Source: Melieria omissa (lineage: Eukaryota; Arthropoda; Insecta; Diptera; Ulidiidae). From it: 64,000 bases of DNA. A program made the translations under genes and the position numbers. Positions 25,323-36,325 of this stretch are shown here, one piece after another (the stretch's first letter is position 1; every line of letters starts with the position of its first letter). Below the pieces are notes generated by a model. The model saw nothing but the letters and a program-made list of their open reading frames with translations, was not told the origin of the DNA and did not search any database. The stretch lies in contig OZ020267.1 in the NCBI GenBank assembly GCA_963971225.1, forward strand, positions 9,671,574 through 9,735,573. The letters are read 5' to 3'.

Positions 25323-26870
25323 AAAAATCATCTATCGTGCGTTAGCCTCACTAAAACTCGATAATTTTTTTTCGGTTTTGTTCATGTCAGGGAAATGGAG
25401 TTTGAAGGACTTTCGATAAGGGGCGTGGCATTTCTTATGGCACAAATTTTCTGCACAATTTTGAAACTGTACCTTTTAGTCACTTCTTGCTTCGGTTTAC
25501 TGTTGAATGTTAAATTTTTTCCCTGTACTTTGTATTGTAATTTTATTTGTATTTCTTTGCACTGCAAAATATATTTGATTTTTTGCAGTTTCATGCTTTC
25601 GAATTGTTCATTTGTATGGCAAAGAAGCGTACCGAGATGCACAACAGTAAAAGTCAATACAACAACAACAAATTTTAAATCTGCCAAGATGACTCATGAT
25701 TTCCATTGTGATGCGTTGATAAGTTTTGCATTTGCAACAATCACAAGCAACATTTGCCACTTTTGCTGTCAATTCGCTTACAAGCAGTAAGAAATATACA
25801 ACAAAGCTCGCATGAAGCCAGCGTTCGCGGCATAAACTCGTCACGGCACCTAAGAGCCGCGTTCGCCAAGAAGTGTCAAAAATGCAAAATTACTTGCACT
25901 TGTGGCTTATAGACGAGTACAAGTGTTAAGTCTGACTCATACATACACACACACACTTACCTTCATTCCGTGTTTACTATGCAATTAGTCAAATAGCAGC
26001 CTGATTACTTATCCAACACTTACGCGTACTTGTTGTACACAGCGCAAAGTGAGCGTTGCGCTCAAGTTTCTGTGCTGCCTGGGTCAGTTTTGCTGTCTTT
26101 GTTTATTAACAATAATTTTCAAATTAAGAAAAATTAACGCCACTTGCAATCTGTGTGCTTGGCTTTGCTAAAAAACACTCTCACATACATCTACATTCAT
26201 ACATACATAGATATTTCTGAATTTATACTTAATGCCTCAACATTCTGTGGAGAATGCTTGTTTCATGCCCAAACACACTGGCTGGCTGGCCGGCTGACTT
26301 GACTCTGTACGGTTGGTTCGGTTGATGGTTTGTTATGCTTTTTTGGCTGTTCAATTGTACATATTTACTTTTGTTGGTTAACGCTTTGAAGGTCAAAGTC
26401 AGCTGGTGGAACCAAAAGCCACTGTCGCGTCCATAGGCCAGCGTTGCTAATGTCTCGTACGACCGGCTCGCTACACACTTGTGTGCGATAAGTGCCAAAA
26501 GTGTTAGTTGCGGCTTGCCTTCGTTGATCCGTCTGTCCGTTCGTTCGTTTGTTTGTTTGTCTATGTGTCTAAGCGCGCGCATCAGCTGGCATACCAAATT
26601 TGCCAAATTTCCTAATTGACATCCGGAAATACTTGAGAGTACACCAGCTGCCCACGCTGATGGCAGCGATTTGAAAGCACACGTACTGATTGATAGACGA
26701 ACGGGCGGACGGGCAGCGGGCGGCCGGAATGGCTTGGCATACATTTGTGTTGGTATTTTCTCAGTCAGCTCAACGTTGCGTAGCATTAAGTAGGCATTTC
26801 TGTTTTTTTTAAGTTGTAAAGCCCGAAGTTGGCATCACCATTATGGAAAAGTAAAAATAGTTGTGATCAG
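25323..26870. other. Noncoding stretch
   Basis: A minus-strand frame at 26786-26229 stays open for 185 codons but has no recognisable motif or splice context and lies in moderately GC-rich DNA. It is not called as a gene. Confidence 0.4.
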
Positions 26871-26872
26871 AA

Positions 26873-27518
26873 CCTGGCATCCATAGTCCAATGGGTAGGG
26901 TGCTGGTTTCTCTCACCAGAGGTTCTAGGTTCGATTCCCAGCTCAGGCTGGTGAAAAACTCGTCTACTTCTATCGCTTTTCACATGAAGCATATGAGAAT
27001 TACAAGAATCGCACAAGTCTGCTCTTGACAGGCAATGGACAAATCTCCAAGTGTGAAAGAAAAAAACGGGGGAAAAAACGGTAGGTCTCTCTCCTCCTTT
27101 CCCTTCATCCCCTTCTTCTTCTTCCTGACTGGCACGACAGCCCGATTACGAGACTAATGCCTAGCTACCCGCAACCATTCATGTTGTGCGTGTGAATTTT
27201 TTCAAGGTTGGAAGGGACCTACAGTTTTATGCCGATTCCGAACGGCGAGTTGGGAGCTTTTTCATAGGCAATTTTTATTCTCAGAGGTTTGCCATTTCCT
27301 GCTGAGAGGACAGCCGCCGAAAGAAAAAAAGGTGTTTTTTCGGTGTTAGCAGCAACGGAGTCTTGAACCTGGGTTCGAGCGTCGCATTTGACTCGCGGCC
27401 CATCGCAGTAGCCAGCTGAGCTACGACGGCTGCCTCTTTCCCCATTTGTTTGATATGTGGATCGGGTGGAATTTGTGGTATCACAACGGACCCATACAGA
27501 GGCCTCAGCGTGGCACCC
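26873..27518 (+). mobile_element. SINE2 copy 1 with nested SINE1
   Basis: The tRNA-like head has A box TAGTCCAATGGG at 26884-26895 and B box GGTTCGATTCC at 26928-26938. The body runs through 'aactcgtctacttctatcgc' to about 27105. It resumes after a SINE1 insertion with 'tggaatttgtggtatcacaa' and 'agaggcctcagcgtgg'. Other copies lie at 35.76 and 38.02 kb, and 3' parts at 30.9 and 31.1 kb. The 3' body resembles LINE 3' ends. Confidence 0.8.
27112..27433 (-). mobile_element. SINE1 copy 3, nested in SINE2
   Basis: A minus-strand copy with the head at the right end (TAGCTCAGCTGG A box on the minus strand) and the AAG tail at the left. It interrupts SINE2, so it is younger than that copy. The target duplication is obscured by pyrimidine-rich flanks. 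Confidence 0.85.
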
Positions 27519-27635
27519 ACCGAATCAAAGGATCCAATTGATTTAGTCATGTCTGCCTCTCCAAAAACCGCTTCTATGTTGCACAATTTTCCAATCTTTT
27601 GTTGATATGCGATATGGCTTGCACTGGTATCGTTG

Positions 27636-27720
27636 TGGCTTACTGGTTCATGTGATGGAACTCACATCAGTTAGTTGTAGGTTCAAATCTCATTCTAACT
27701 TATGGATGAAAAGAATAGAA
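27636..27720 (+). mobile_element. Possible tRNA-derived SINE head
   Basis: A-box-like TGGCTTACTGG at 27636-27646 and B-box-like GGTTCAAATCTC at 27680-27691 have tRNA-like spacing. No body shared with SINE1 or SINE2 is evident, so this may be a third family or a tRNA pseudogene. Confidence 0.4.
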
Positions 27721-29384
27721 GGCAATTGTAAACCTTTGCTTATGAAAAGCTTTTAAAGCTTTTAAACGCACTTTTTTTTAACCCATTCTTGCGTTGAGAC
27801 TAGGAAAACCTGAGTAGTTCATGTTTTTAACTTTTTTCTTTCGACTTCACGTTGAACGTTGAATTTAGATATTAAAATTTAATTGCACTGGTTTTGGCGT
27901 TTCACCTAAATTGGAAGTGTTTAATTTGGCGCTGTTGTTGTGAGTTATTTTTCCTGTCAGAATGTGTTATTTTTTTTTTGTAGTCACCTCCACTCAGCCA
28001 CGTTGCTTGTTCAAAACTTGATAAAACAAACACTGAAAGCATAAGAAATTAGTTTTGCTGTTGTTGTACGTCAAATCTAAGCATAAAAATTGGCATTATT
28101 ATGGCCGACATTATGTAGTTTTCAATGAATTCATACATTCATATGGTTGTTGTTATTAGTGGTGTACGTTACTTTCTGCATGTTCGACGCAAAATGACTT
28201 GAATGAAGTGTATAAATGAATAATGGGTTAGTTCATAAAAAAAATACGTCAAAATTAAACGTTTTCATATGCCACACACACAACTTTTGTCACAGCTGGA
28301 ATTGACTGTCAAATGTCGTTCCACATACAAATGAAGTCAGTTTGGCGCTCCAGTCAGCTGTTTAAAAATGCCACAGCTGTATAACTCTACACAAAAGCGC
28401 ACAAATCAAGTTATAACAGCAGCACTCAGTCGAAAAAAAAACACAATGCGCGTGCGCACGCTTTAGCTGAATGCCTGATAAACGCTGCGCTTAGTCGTCA
28501 TACATTTGTATTCCTGATTATCTATGCGGCAATAAAATTTTAATTGTACACCATTCGTTTTTTATAAATTTGACTACTGTTGTTGAAAACTTATGTCTAA
28601 TTTTTTAACCACACACAAACACACACAAAATGTACAACAAAATACTGAAATAAACCTAATAGATATGTAATTGATGAAATTATTCACACGCTTGTCAACT
28701 ATAATTGGATAGTGCAGCGTGCGAGAAGCGTCGCCACAGGCAGCTGACCCTTTTAATGAGCTTGAAAACACACAGACACACACACTGTTCACACCCTATA
28801 TTTCTATTTCGGTTTTTTTGTTTACATTTTTGTTTCACATTCTTATCATTTAGTCAGCTATAGAAAATAAATATTTGTCTGGCCGATAAGCTGAACGCTC
28901 AACGTTTTACACGTGCACTCCAAAATATTTGAATCTTATTTGGGGGCTTTTTTATGTCTTGATTGGAATGCCACGATTACGATACATGTGTAGATATTTT
29001 TGTTTCGATTTTATTTTAATTTAATAATAAAAGAGATTTTAAAGGCGTTAACTTCCGTGGTGAATGTTTCTTTCATACCTTGTTTGCCAACTTGGCGAGT
29101 GAGAACTTGGCGTTCTAGGATCAAAACCTTACTACAAATTAGAATTGTATTCTCTTAAATGGCCATAACAATCCCTGAACGGATTACAGACTCCGCAAAA
29201 GCTGCTTTCAGGCGCTTTGCAGTAGTTTACACCAAGAGTCAAGTTAGATTGGTTCTTTCAACGAAAACGATCTCTTTCTACGTAGTTGATCTTCAGTTAC
29301 CTAATTGAATATCCTTTTTACATCTTAAGCTTCACTGACCACTGGGGCTACAAATCCGAGATAGTTGAGTCCCCTGATGTTGTT
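27721..29384. other. Noncoding stretch
   Basis: No gene, repeat family or exon-like signal was recognised beyond short CA/TG tracts near 28615-28630 and 28768-28790. Confidence 0.45.
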
Positions 29385-29560
29385 TCACTCTCCTGATTTC
29401 CTCTGAAGTTGTACGTCCAAGTCTTTAATCAAATCACATAGCTGATTATTTATTCGTATACGATACTCGTTGCCAATACGAACAGAGTAGAAGATCTTGC
29501 GAAAAACCTTCTTCTCAGACATGAGAATAGATTGAGCATGAATCTGAGTTATCTTGTGAT
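29385..29560 (-). pseudogene. LINE C-terminal fragment
   Basis: Minus-strand translation contains KKVFRKIFYSVRIGNEYRIR followed by INNQLCDLIKDLDV. It resembles the LINE segment 'RKIFGP…YRxRxNxELYELxxDxDV' that lies just before the 'RWLGHVxRM' motif. Only this piece remains. Confidence 0.6.
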
Positions 29561-30124
29561 TTCCTTTCATCTCAAAAGACAAGAACGACTTCATCTATAA
29601 AACCTTTTTTAGATCTAACCATGTCTGCTAAAAATTTATGAAAATCTTTGAGATAAAATTGGGGAAGTCTTACTATTGTCCGAGATATGCTTAACGAGGC
29701 ATTGACACGTTTCACCAAAAAAGATTTGAAAGAATTTTGTACACAGATACAAGCAAATGCTTTATTTCTGTTGCAATCAAGAATTGTAAGAAATGTCTGG
29801 AAAATTGTGAATCTTAGCAGCCTTTTTTGGAGGGTCTGCCCCTAACTTAATCAATTGGATTCTTTTGATTCCGATCACAGCTATTTAAACTTTTACATAA
29901 TGATGATGCCATCTTCGGGGTATTGTAAGCTTTGTGATACCTCAAAGCCCCAAGCTCAATACACAATTTGTTACCCAGCTCAGTTGAGGCAATAAAAAGA
30001 AAGAGAAGAGCTACTATCCTCTCTTCCTGTTATTTCAGAAGAATTATCTTCTTTTTCTATTACAAAATACTATCTTCTCTTCCAGATGTTCTAAAAGAAT
30101 CAAAATCCCATAGGATTTTCCCTT

Positions 30125-30220
30125 CTCGTCAGGCTTGATTGCTTATCGGATGGTGCGCTTCCTTTTTCCCCCCAGAGGATCGAGGTTCAACTGCTGGTTC
30201 AGGCCAGTGTTGCACGATAC
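30125..30220 (+). mobile_element. Degenerate SINE2-like head
   Basis: Contains a B-box-like 'gaggttcaactgc' followed by 'tggttcaggccagtgttgc', similar to the SINE2 head/3'-body junction. Strongly decayed. Confidence 0.35.
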
Positions 30221-30904
30221 CTGAAATTACTTTCTCCTAAAACTTAAAAACAAGCTGAATTTTTCTTTCAAAAATTTATAAAATATAAATTTTGTAAAAA
30301 TTGTTTTTGTTATTCTCAACCAGTGGTTGGCAAAATTGACAATGAGATGGTGTTGTAATTTCTCTACACGGTATAAAATTATACCTGAACAACGACTGAT
30401 TGAGAGATCGTAAGAATGCGTTGAGTAAGCTTTGCCGACCACTGTTCTAAACTAAGGAATTAAACTTCTCATACAAAACTACAAATAAGCTAAGATGTAT
30501 AAGACCTGTTCAAAAAATAAATCAAAGTCATCGAAGCAAAAGTTTATAGAAATACTAAAGAAAATACAGATATTTAAAAATTAAAAACCGTCAAAATTAT
30601 CGCAATGGTCTTTTTAGTGTTAACAATTTAACAGAAACAAAACATTTAAAAAATGAGATCGGTATGAAATTCGTTTTTGTTAATTTCCTTCATTTATTGC
30701 ATAAATTTTACACTCGGTAGCATATAATTTAATTTAATTAAATTAGACACTTTAGCTTTTAATATTCAAGACTTCAGTGACACTAATGATGTCTAGTAAA
30801 CAATTCTTCCTACTGAAAAATCTTTTAAAAAGCCAAAAATCTCATAAACCTAAGAGGAAATCTCTTGATCTGGCAACACTAAACTTTAACTGAACTTCGG
30901 GCTG

Positions 30905-31080
30905 TTTAAATCCTCGTCTACTTCTATCGGTATCCACAAGAATTAGATGGGAATTATAAGCAACCCTGTGGAAAAATAGTGTTTCATACATATTTTAGGC
31001 GGATGGAATTCGTGGTATCACAATGGGCCACATAGGGTCTAGGGTATCTCATACAGAGCAGACAGCCTAACCTAACCTTT
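30905..31080 (+). mobile_element. SINE2 fragment (internal and 3' part)
   Basis: Starts with 'tcctcgtctacttctatcgg', runs through 'ggtatcacaatgggccacat' and ends in 'cctaacctaaccttt'. It lacks the tRNA head, as expected for 5' truncation or deletion. Confidence 0.75.
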
Positions 31081-31134
31081 CCTTCTAATTTAGCTATTGT
31101 GTTTATCCCTCCCTCCTTTCTCCTATCCGTTTGA

Positions 31135-31265
31135 AATACATGTTAAAAAAAACCAGTGTTGCATACACATTTCAAACGGGTACAATTTGTGGTATCACAA
31201 TGGGCCCATAAAGAGGCCTAAGTGTGTCTCATACAGAGGCAGCCACTACAACCTAACCTAACCTT
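31135..31265 (+). mobile_element. SINE2 3'-end fragment
   Basis: Carries 'ccagtgttgcatacacattt', 'ggtatcacaatgggcccata' and 'aggcctaagtgtgtctcat', ending 'cctaacctaacctta'. A second 3' copy close behind the one at 30.9-31.1 kb. Confidence 0.75.
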
Positions 31266-31689
31266 ATAGAATGAGGAGGAAAGCTCCTCGACCAAAGTAA
31301 AGTTAAGTAGTAGTAAAGTTCATTTAGAACTAAAAATAGGCTTTGTAATACTCGCTTGAGATCTCTTTTTAGTTCTTTACTTTGTCATTTCTTACAGTCT
31401 TTTTTCGCGTTTCTTTCTCTCTCTAGCAGTCTCTTTCCGTTCTTTTTCTTCTATTATCAATCACTATTCCTCTTTCATCTTTTACTACCTGAGATCTCTA
31501 TATACTTTTGTTATATGTATCTACACTTTTTTGTTCAAAGTTTCCTCTTTGATTCGACTCGTTCGAGTTTTACTTTTCTTTCGAAACATCTATCGATCGG
31601 ATGAATGAAAACGAAATGATGACCTACTATAAATATAAACACACAAATTAATTATAGCTCGGCAATGCTCTGAGGCTATTTGTAGAAAA

Positions 31690-32275
31690 ATATACAAACT
31701 GCTGCGTTTGTTTACACGACGACGACGACGTCTGCATTTGCGGCCGCGTTGTGTGTTTGGTTGCCATCGACGCTCGCTTTAGTGGCATTTTGTGTGCTTC
31801 CCATTTCTCGTGACTTCACTGTAAATTAAGTATAATTAATTTATAATTAAGTCGTTGTATTTTGGGGCCTCTGGTTCTTTGCCGTTCGGCAGCTTGTGTG
31901 CGCTGTTTCGCTTTTCCAACTCATGTATTCTAATCTTTGCCGCAGAATCGACGCTTAAAAACGTTGAAGGCGTGCGGATCGCTGCAAAGAGAAAGCGAGA
32001 GAACCGCCGAACAAGTAGAAGAAGTACTGCGACCGCATGTGGCGTGTTCGCTGTTGGCCGCAAGCGAGTTTCGGTGCTCACTGGAGCGCGCTCGGAGCTT
32101 CACCACGTTTGCAGTAATTCTGTCTAGTAGACTTTTTAACTAACTGCCGGCTGGTGTTCGGCAGCGCGCGCGTCATCGCTCGCTAGTCGTCTATCCGTGA
32201 CCGTGTGGCGCCCGCTCGCCCGCCCCCGACCGCTGCGTGTGCAGCGAGGCGCTTTTGGTAATGCCTGCGAAATTT
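31690..32275 (+). promoter_or_regulatory. CpG-rich promoter-like segment / possible 5' UTR exon
   Basis: Within otherwise AT-rich DNA this ~0.6 kb is rich in GC and CpG, from 'gacgacgacgacgtctgc' near 31715 to 'cccgctcgcccgcccccgac' near 32210. It is free of recognised transposons. No long frame or core promoter motif is convincing. Orientation is a guess from the candidate exons downstream on the plus strand. Confidence 0.3.
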
Positions 32276-32279
32276 CATT

Positions 32280-33660
32280 CAATGTCAAGGTTAAACAATT
32301 TTTTTCTTGATTATTTTGTTGTTGTTTCATTGTATTTCTTTACTTTAAATGCTGTTTGGTTTTTCGGCTTTTTTGTTTTATATTCTCGCACATTTTGCGG
32401 CCACTCACAGTTGATAACTAAATTTACTTTGAAATTATTCAACACCTTAGCCATTTTTGTTTCTCTTCATTTTTAACTAATTGTACAATTGCTGTTGCTG
32501 TAACTTTCGTATCACTACACGTTGACTTTTATTTTTTAGCCTTTTTGTTTTGTTACGCTGTTTTGCACATTTTATTTATTTGCTTTGTTTTTCTGTGTAT
32601 TCGCATGTGTGTGTTTTTGTGTACAAGTTTTACTTTGGCATTTATTTATTTTGTCTGTGTGCGATTTTTGTTGGCATTTTTTGTTACTTTGTTTTCTTGT
32701 TTACTAAAATTTTTTGCACATTTCGGCTGGCACTGTTTTTTTTCGTCTCAATTGTTTTGTTGTTTTGCTTTGTTTTGCTGTACTTGCGAATGTGCGCTTA
32801 CTTAATTGTTGTTGTTGTTGTTGTTGACACCTAATCGCTTACATTTTGTGGTTCGTATTGTTGATTAAAGCGTGTTTTATTCGTCAAAAAGGAAGAAGGA
32901 AGTGTCTGTCATTATTCGAACGAATGCGTCTATAAATATCTGAAATGTATAAAAACAACAACAATTAAATATGCGCCCCTGTGTGTTTATTTTCAGCTGT
33001 ACGAACTAATTTTAGCACTTGACTGGTCATTAAACGGCTGGAAAACCTTTCGTTTTGGGTATTTTTAAAGTTAATTAGTTTGTGAATGCCTCAAATCAAA
33101 GTGGTGTGTTGTTGTTGACTGAGTGTAAATGGTGTATTTTGTATGTGTTTTACGATTTTGTGATCTGAAAGTTTCAATTTCAGTTCGAAATTTAGCTGAT
33201 TCACTCAACTGGAGTTTTAAAAACAATTTGGGTTGAAAGCTTTCAATCGTCGTTGGTGGGTTTATGAACATTTTAATAAATTATTTTAATATAATTTTTT
33301 GCACTTCTTATAAAAAGTGAAGTGAGAATGTTTTGGCGGTAACAATAAGATATTTTTTGAATGGGCTTAATAGAAATAGAGGAGATCGGAAAGAGAAAGA
33401 TCGCAATACTCACATTCAACCCCTTTGAACATTTGAGAATATGGCAAAATCTCACTTAAACACAGAAGCTGTGAAAATTTCAATGATGAAATCCAAGATT
33501 TATATTTAAAACAAACTATTTCTCAAATAGGTTGCAGAATGGGAATGGTGAGGATTGAAGAGGTAGAGGCACTTAGATAATTTTGAGTATCTGAAAAGTT
33601 TTTTGGAACTCAATTAAAGGCATAAACATCCTGAAGCCATGAACATTTTGACTATTAAAA
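32280..33660. other. AT-rich noncoding stretch
   Basis: T-rich low-complexity DNA (32500-32760), a GTT run near 32805-32825 and nothing gene-like. Confidence 0.45.
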
Positions 33661-33664
33661 CAAT

Positions 33665-34580
33665 GTAATGCAACCTAGTAGGTTTCTTGTGCCCCTTGAA
33701 TCATCTGGTGTTTTATGTGCTCAGGTATTGAATCAGACCTTTCTGCGATATTTGCATCAGGTCCTCATCACCGAGAATATGTTTCCCTAGAAACTTTGCA
33801 CGTCTGTGTGCCAGGGCTGGGCAGTTTATGATAATGTGTTCCATTGTTTCATCGACCTCATTGCAGTATCTGCATGTTTTGTCAATGACCAACCCTAGTT
33901 TTTGGAGGTGGTAGTTACAAGAATAGTGGCCGGTTAGGGCGCCACATCGGATTTTGAGTTGTCTTCTGCTAAGAAGTATAGCAGATTTGGCTCGTTTTGT
34001 GTTAAAGTTCAGGAAGGAAGATGTCGTAGTCCCTCAATATTATTCCAGTATTTTTGTTTTTGTGTCTGGATCCACTTGTTGATGTCCAGTTTTAGGTCGG
34101 TTTAACCGAATCCAAACATCGGGCCCGGCCCTATGAATGGGCTTTCTGCACCATTTTTTGCTTGTGTCTCTGCCCTTTCGTTGCCATCATGGCCCTCATG
34201 CCCAGGAATCCAGACGAGCAGAACCCTGTTCTGGGTCCCTAGAGCGTTGAGTTCCTTGTGGCTATCAAGCAGGATTTTTGATGTGTAGGAGAAGCTGTCA
34301 AGGGCTTTTAGAACTGACAGGTTATCCGAGAGTATAGTGAACCTTGTTCCTTGAGGGTGCGTTTTAGCAATTGTTCGAACTGCCTCAAATATATTGCATA
34401 GAGTTCAGCTTGAAATATTGAGGTATTGTAGCTTATCGGAAGGGGTAAGTTGACCACAGGGCCCACCACTCCAGCTCCTACACCACAAGCTGTTTTAGAG
34501 CCATCGGTGTACCATTTCTGAGCGTCCTCTTTTAACCATTTCGGTTTAACCACTGTTCCCTAGTCGGATCAGTCGGAAGT
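33665..34580 (-). pseudogene. Fossil LINE with RNase H domain and C-terminal Cys motif
   Basis: On the minus strand, about 34553-34308 encodes the start of a LINE RNase H (WYTDGSKT…GAGVVGP…FQAELYAI: the TDGS aspartate and the QAE glutamate are present). After frameshifts, about 34270-34120 gives VWIPGHEGHDGNERAE, the last RNase H motif with the usual ERAD aspartate replaced by Glu. About 33990-33780 encodes the C-terminus (LTGHYSCNYHLQKLGL, CRYCNEVDETMEHII, NCPAL). Near 33675 is a 3' UTR scrap 'caacctagtagg' shared with 41.95 kb. R1/LOA-like clade; several stops and frameshifts; dead. Confidence 0.85.
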
Positions 34581-34789
34581 CAATTATATATTTCCTTGTT
34601 GGGCTGAAATAAATCCAAAGTTTCTGCAACAAACTATTTCTGCAATGAATTTTAAGTTTAATGGTCCTTTAGAAGGGGCTTGTACGACCAGACTATGTAT
34701 GGCTTTTAGAAAGTTTTTAGTGGGTGTACTGTGCATATAAGCTTACTTAACTTTCCATAAAAACTCGTAATTGAAGTACGGCCTCAAGC

Positions 34790-35345
34790 AAAAGTTCTCT
34801 TCAGGCGCCTTTGGTTCGAGCGCTCTCTCTTCTCAACTTGGTCCTTCCGCCAGAGACATGGTCTCCCTCTTCGCCGTCGACCTTCAACTACCACGTCGAA
34901 CACTTCTTCTTGTTCTTCTTCCGAATGTTTTTTTACAAGATTGGAAGGGACCTACAGTTTTATGCCGATTCCGAACTGCGAGTGGGGAGCTTTTTCATAG
35001 GCAATTTCACTCTCAGAGGTTTTCCATTTCCTGCTGAGAGGACAGCTGCCGAAAGAAAAGTTGTTGTTTCTCTTTTTTTTTTTTTTTGTTTTCGGTGTTA
35101 CCGCAACGGAGTATTGAATTCGCGGAGTCTTGACTCGCGGCCCAACGCACTACCCAGCTGAGCTACGGCGGCTGCGTCGAATACTTCACTGGCCATTAAT
35201 CGGCTGGATGAACCTTTCGTCTTTGTCGCCGAAGCTTCATCTCATCGTCCATACGGAAGACAGTGCCAAGCCATCGTAGCCACAGGATGTTGATTCGCTG
35301 CATATACATCGTCGATTTAATATGGTTTTTACGTAGATCTGACTT
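34790..35345 (-). pseudogene. LINE C-terminal fragment split by SINE1
   Basis: Minus strand, 35345-35175 reads DLRKNHIKSTMYMQ, RINILWLRWLGTVFRMDD and EMKLRRQRRK. After the SINE, 34906-34790 reads VFDVVVEGRRRRGRPCLWRK, then DQVEKRER. Together they match the 'RWLGHVxRMDD…VFxxxxxGxRRRGRPxLRWxDQVE' C-terminus of LINEs. The intact part of the element lies outside or is lost. Confidence 0.78.
34907..35174 (-). mobile_element. SINE1 copy 4, inserted into a LINE fossil
   Basis: A minus-strand copy with the head at the right end and the AAG-rich tail at the left. It is flanked by CGTCGAACACTTC (34894-34906) and CGTCGAATACTTC (35175-35187), a 13-bp target duplication with one mismatch. The head has a small internal deletion between the A and B boxes. 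Confidence 0.88.
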
Positions 35346-35604
35346 TGAAAAAGTTGTTTTTAATGAAATATGAGTAAAAGATGAATCTTTAATTTGAAGA
35401 ATATGTTGTGTTGGAACAAAACTTTGCTGGCGAATGGTGTTTTCCTCACAATTTAACTCACTCTTTCATTTGTTCTCTTCTAGTCAGTTTGCAACAAAAT
35501 GAGACTCAGTTCTAAAAGTATGAAAAGACAACTTCAATTCGTTTTACTATATTTTTTTGCGTCATTTTCAAAGAAAATATTGAAATATTGTCTCTTATTT
35601 ACAG

Positions 35605-35701
35605 TTTGACATCTGGTTGTAATGGCATCTTTTCACGTCGCGTGGACTTTTCATCATTCAATTTGTTGCCGAAGACGCGCTTGAATTCCTATCAAGTTAA
35701 G
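35605..35701 (+). CDS. Candidate internal coding exon (unassigned)
   Basis: A 97-bp segment is bounded by a plausible acceptor ('ttatttacag', ending at 35604) and a consensus donor (G then GTAAGT from 35702). One frame, starting at 35606, is open across the whole segment. It gives 32 codons beginning LTSGCNGIFSRRVDF and ending TRLNSYQVK, while the other two plus frames contain stops early. The exon would take one leading base (incoming phase 2) and leave in phase 0. It lies in a short transposon-free interval between a LINE fossil and a SINE2 copy. The peptide was not recognised, so no function is proposed. It could be chance: splice-like signals with short open frames do occur randomly. Confidence 0.35.
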
Positions 35702-35762
35702 GTAAGTTAACCATTTTTTGATTAAAGTTATTAAACTCTGCAGTCGGTTGTTTAAAAATCAG

Positions 35763-36325
35763 TTTTGCGGGCCTTGATAGTCCAGCGGGTAGCGCGCTGG
35801 CTATTCATACCAGAGATCCTAGGTTCGAATCCTAGCTCGGGCTGGTTAACCCATTCGAGACCGATTGCAAAAAACCGTATGTGCAATGGATTTCCGAGGC
35901 TATAACACAATAATGTGCAATTATCAGTTGTTCTGAGTAAACTAGTCGTCGAAATAAGATTTTTCTGGAACAAAATTTGGCATTGGTTTTACTGTGTACA
36001 ATACAAAGAAAAATTAAACTTCGCTCCTCGGGACCGTGTTCGAAAAAAATCGTCGTCTCGAATGGGTTAAAGTACTCGTAGTTATCTACATGAAGCAGAT
36101 GAAAATGACAAGAGTTCTGGATTTGCCAGGCAATTGCAAAACCTCTAAGTGCGAAAGGAAAATTGCCGCTCGGATTCGGTGTTAAATTCTCCTCTTCCTC
36201 CATTGTAACACATGTTAAAAAACCAGTGTTGCATACGAGTTTCAAACAGGTGGAAATTGTGGTATCACAAGGGGCCCTAGACGCTTAATTGTGTCTTATA
36301 AAAACACGACACCTTCACCTAAACT
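35763..36325 (+). mobile_element. SINE2 copy 2 with nested piggyBac-like MITE
   Basis: The best-preserved SINE2 head: A box TAGTCCAGCGGG at 35778-35789 and B box GGTTCGAATCC at 35822-35832. The body is broken by a TTAA element just after the head and continues with 'agatgaaaatgacaagagtt' and 'gccgctcggattcggtgtta'. The 3' part has 'ggtatcacaaggggcccta' and a decayed 'cacctaaactaac' tail. Confidence 0.85.
35850..36066. mobile_element. piggyBac-like MITE (217 bp) inside SINE2
   Basis: Ends are CCCATTCGAGAC and its reverse complement GTCTCGAATGGG, with TTAA at 35846-35849 and 36067-36070. Removal together with one TTAA rejoins the SINE2 body. The ends differ from those of the 19.1-kb element, so this is a separate family. 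Confidence 0.85.

Noticed and set aside
26229..26786. 185-codon minus-strand open frame
   Set aside because: No recognisable motif; composition like the surrounding noncoding DNA; no supporting splice or promoter signal.
32140..32170. Hairpin 'tgccggctggtgttcggca' as a terminator or small RNA
   Set aside because: Short and imperfect; bacterial-type terminators are not expected here and no precursor structure stands out.
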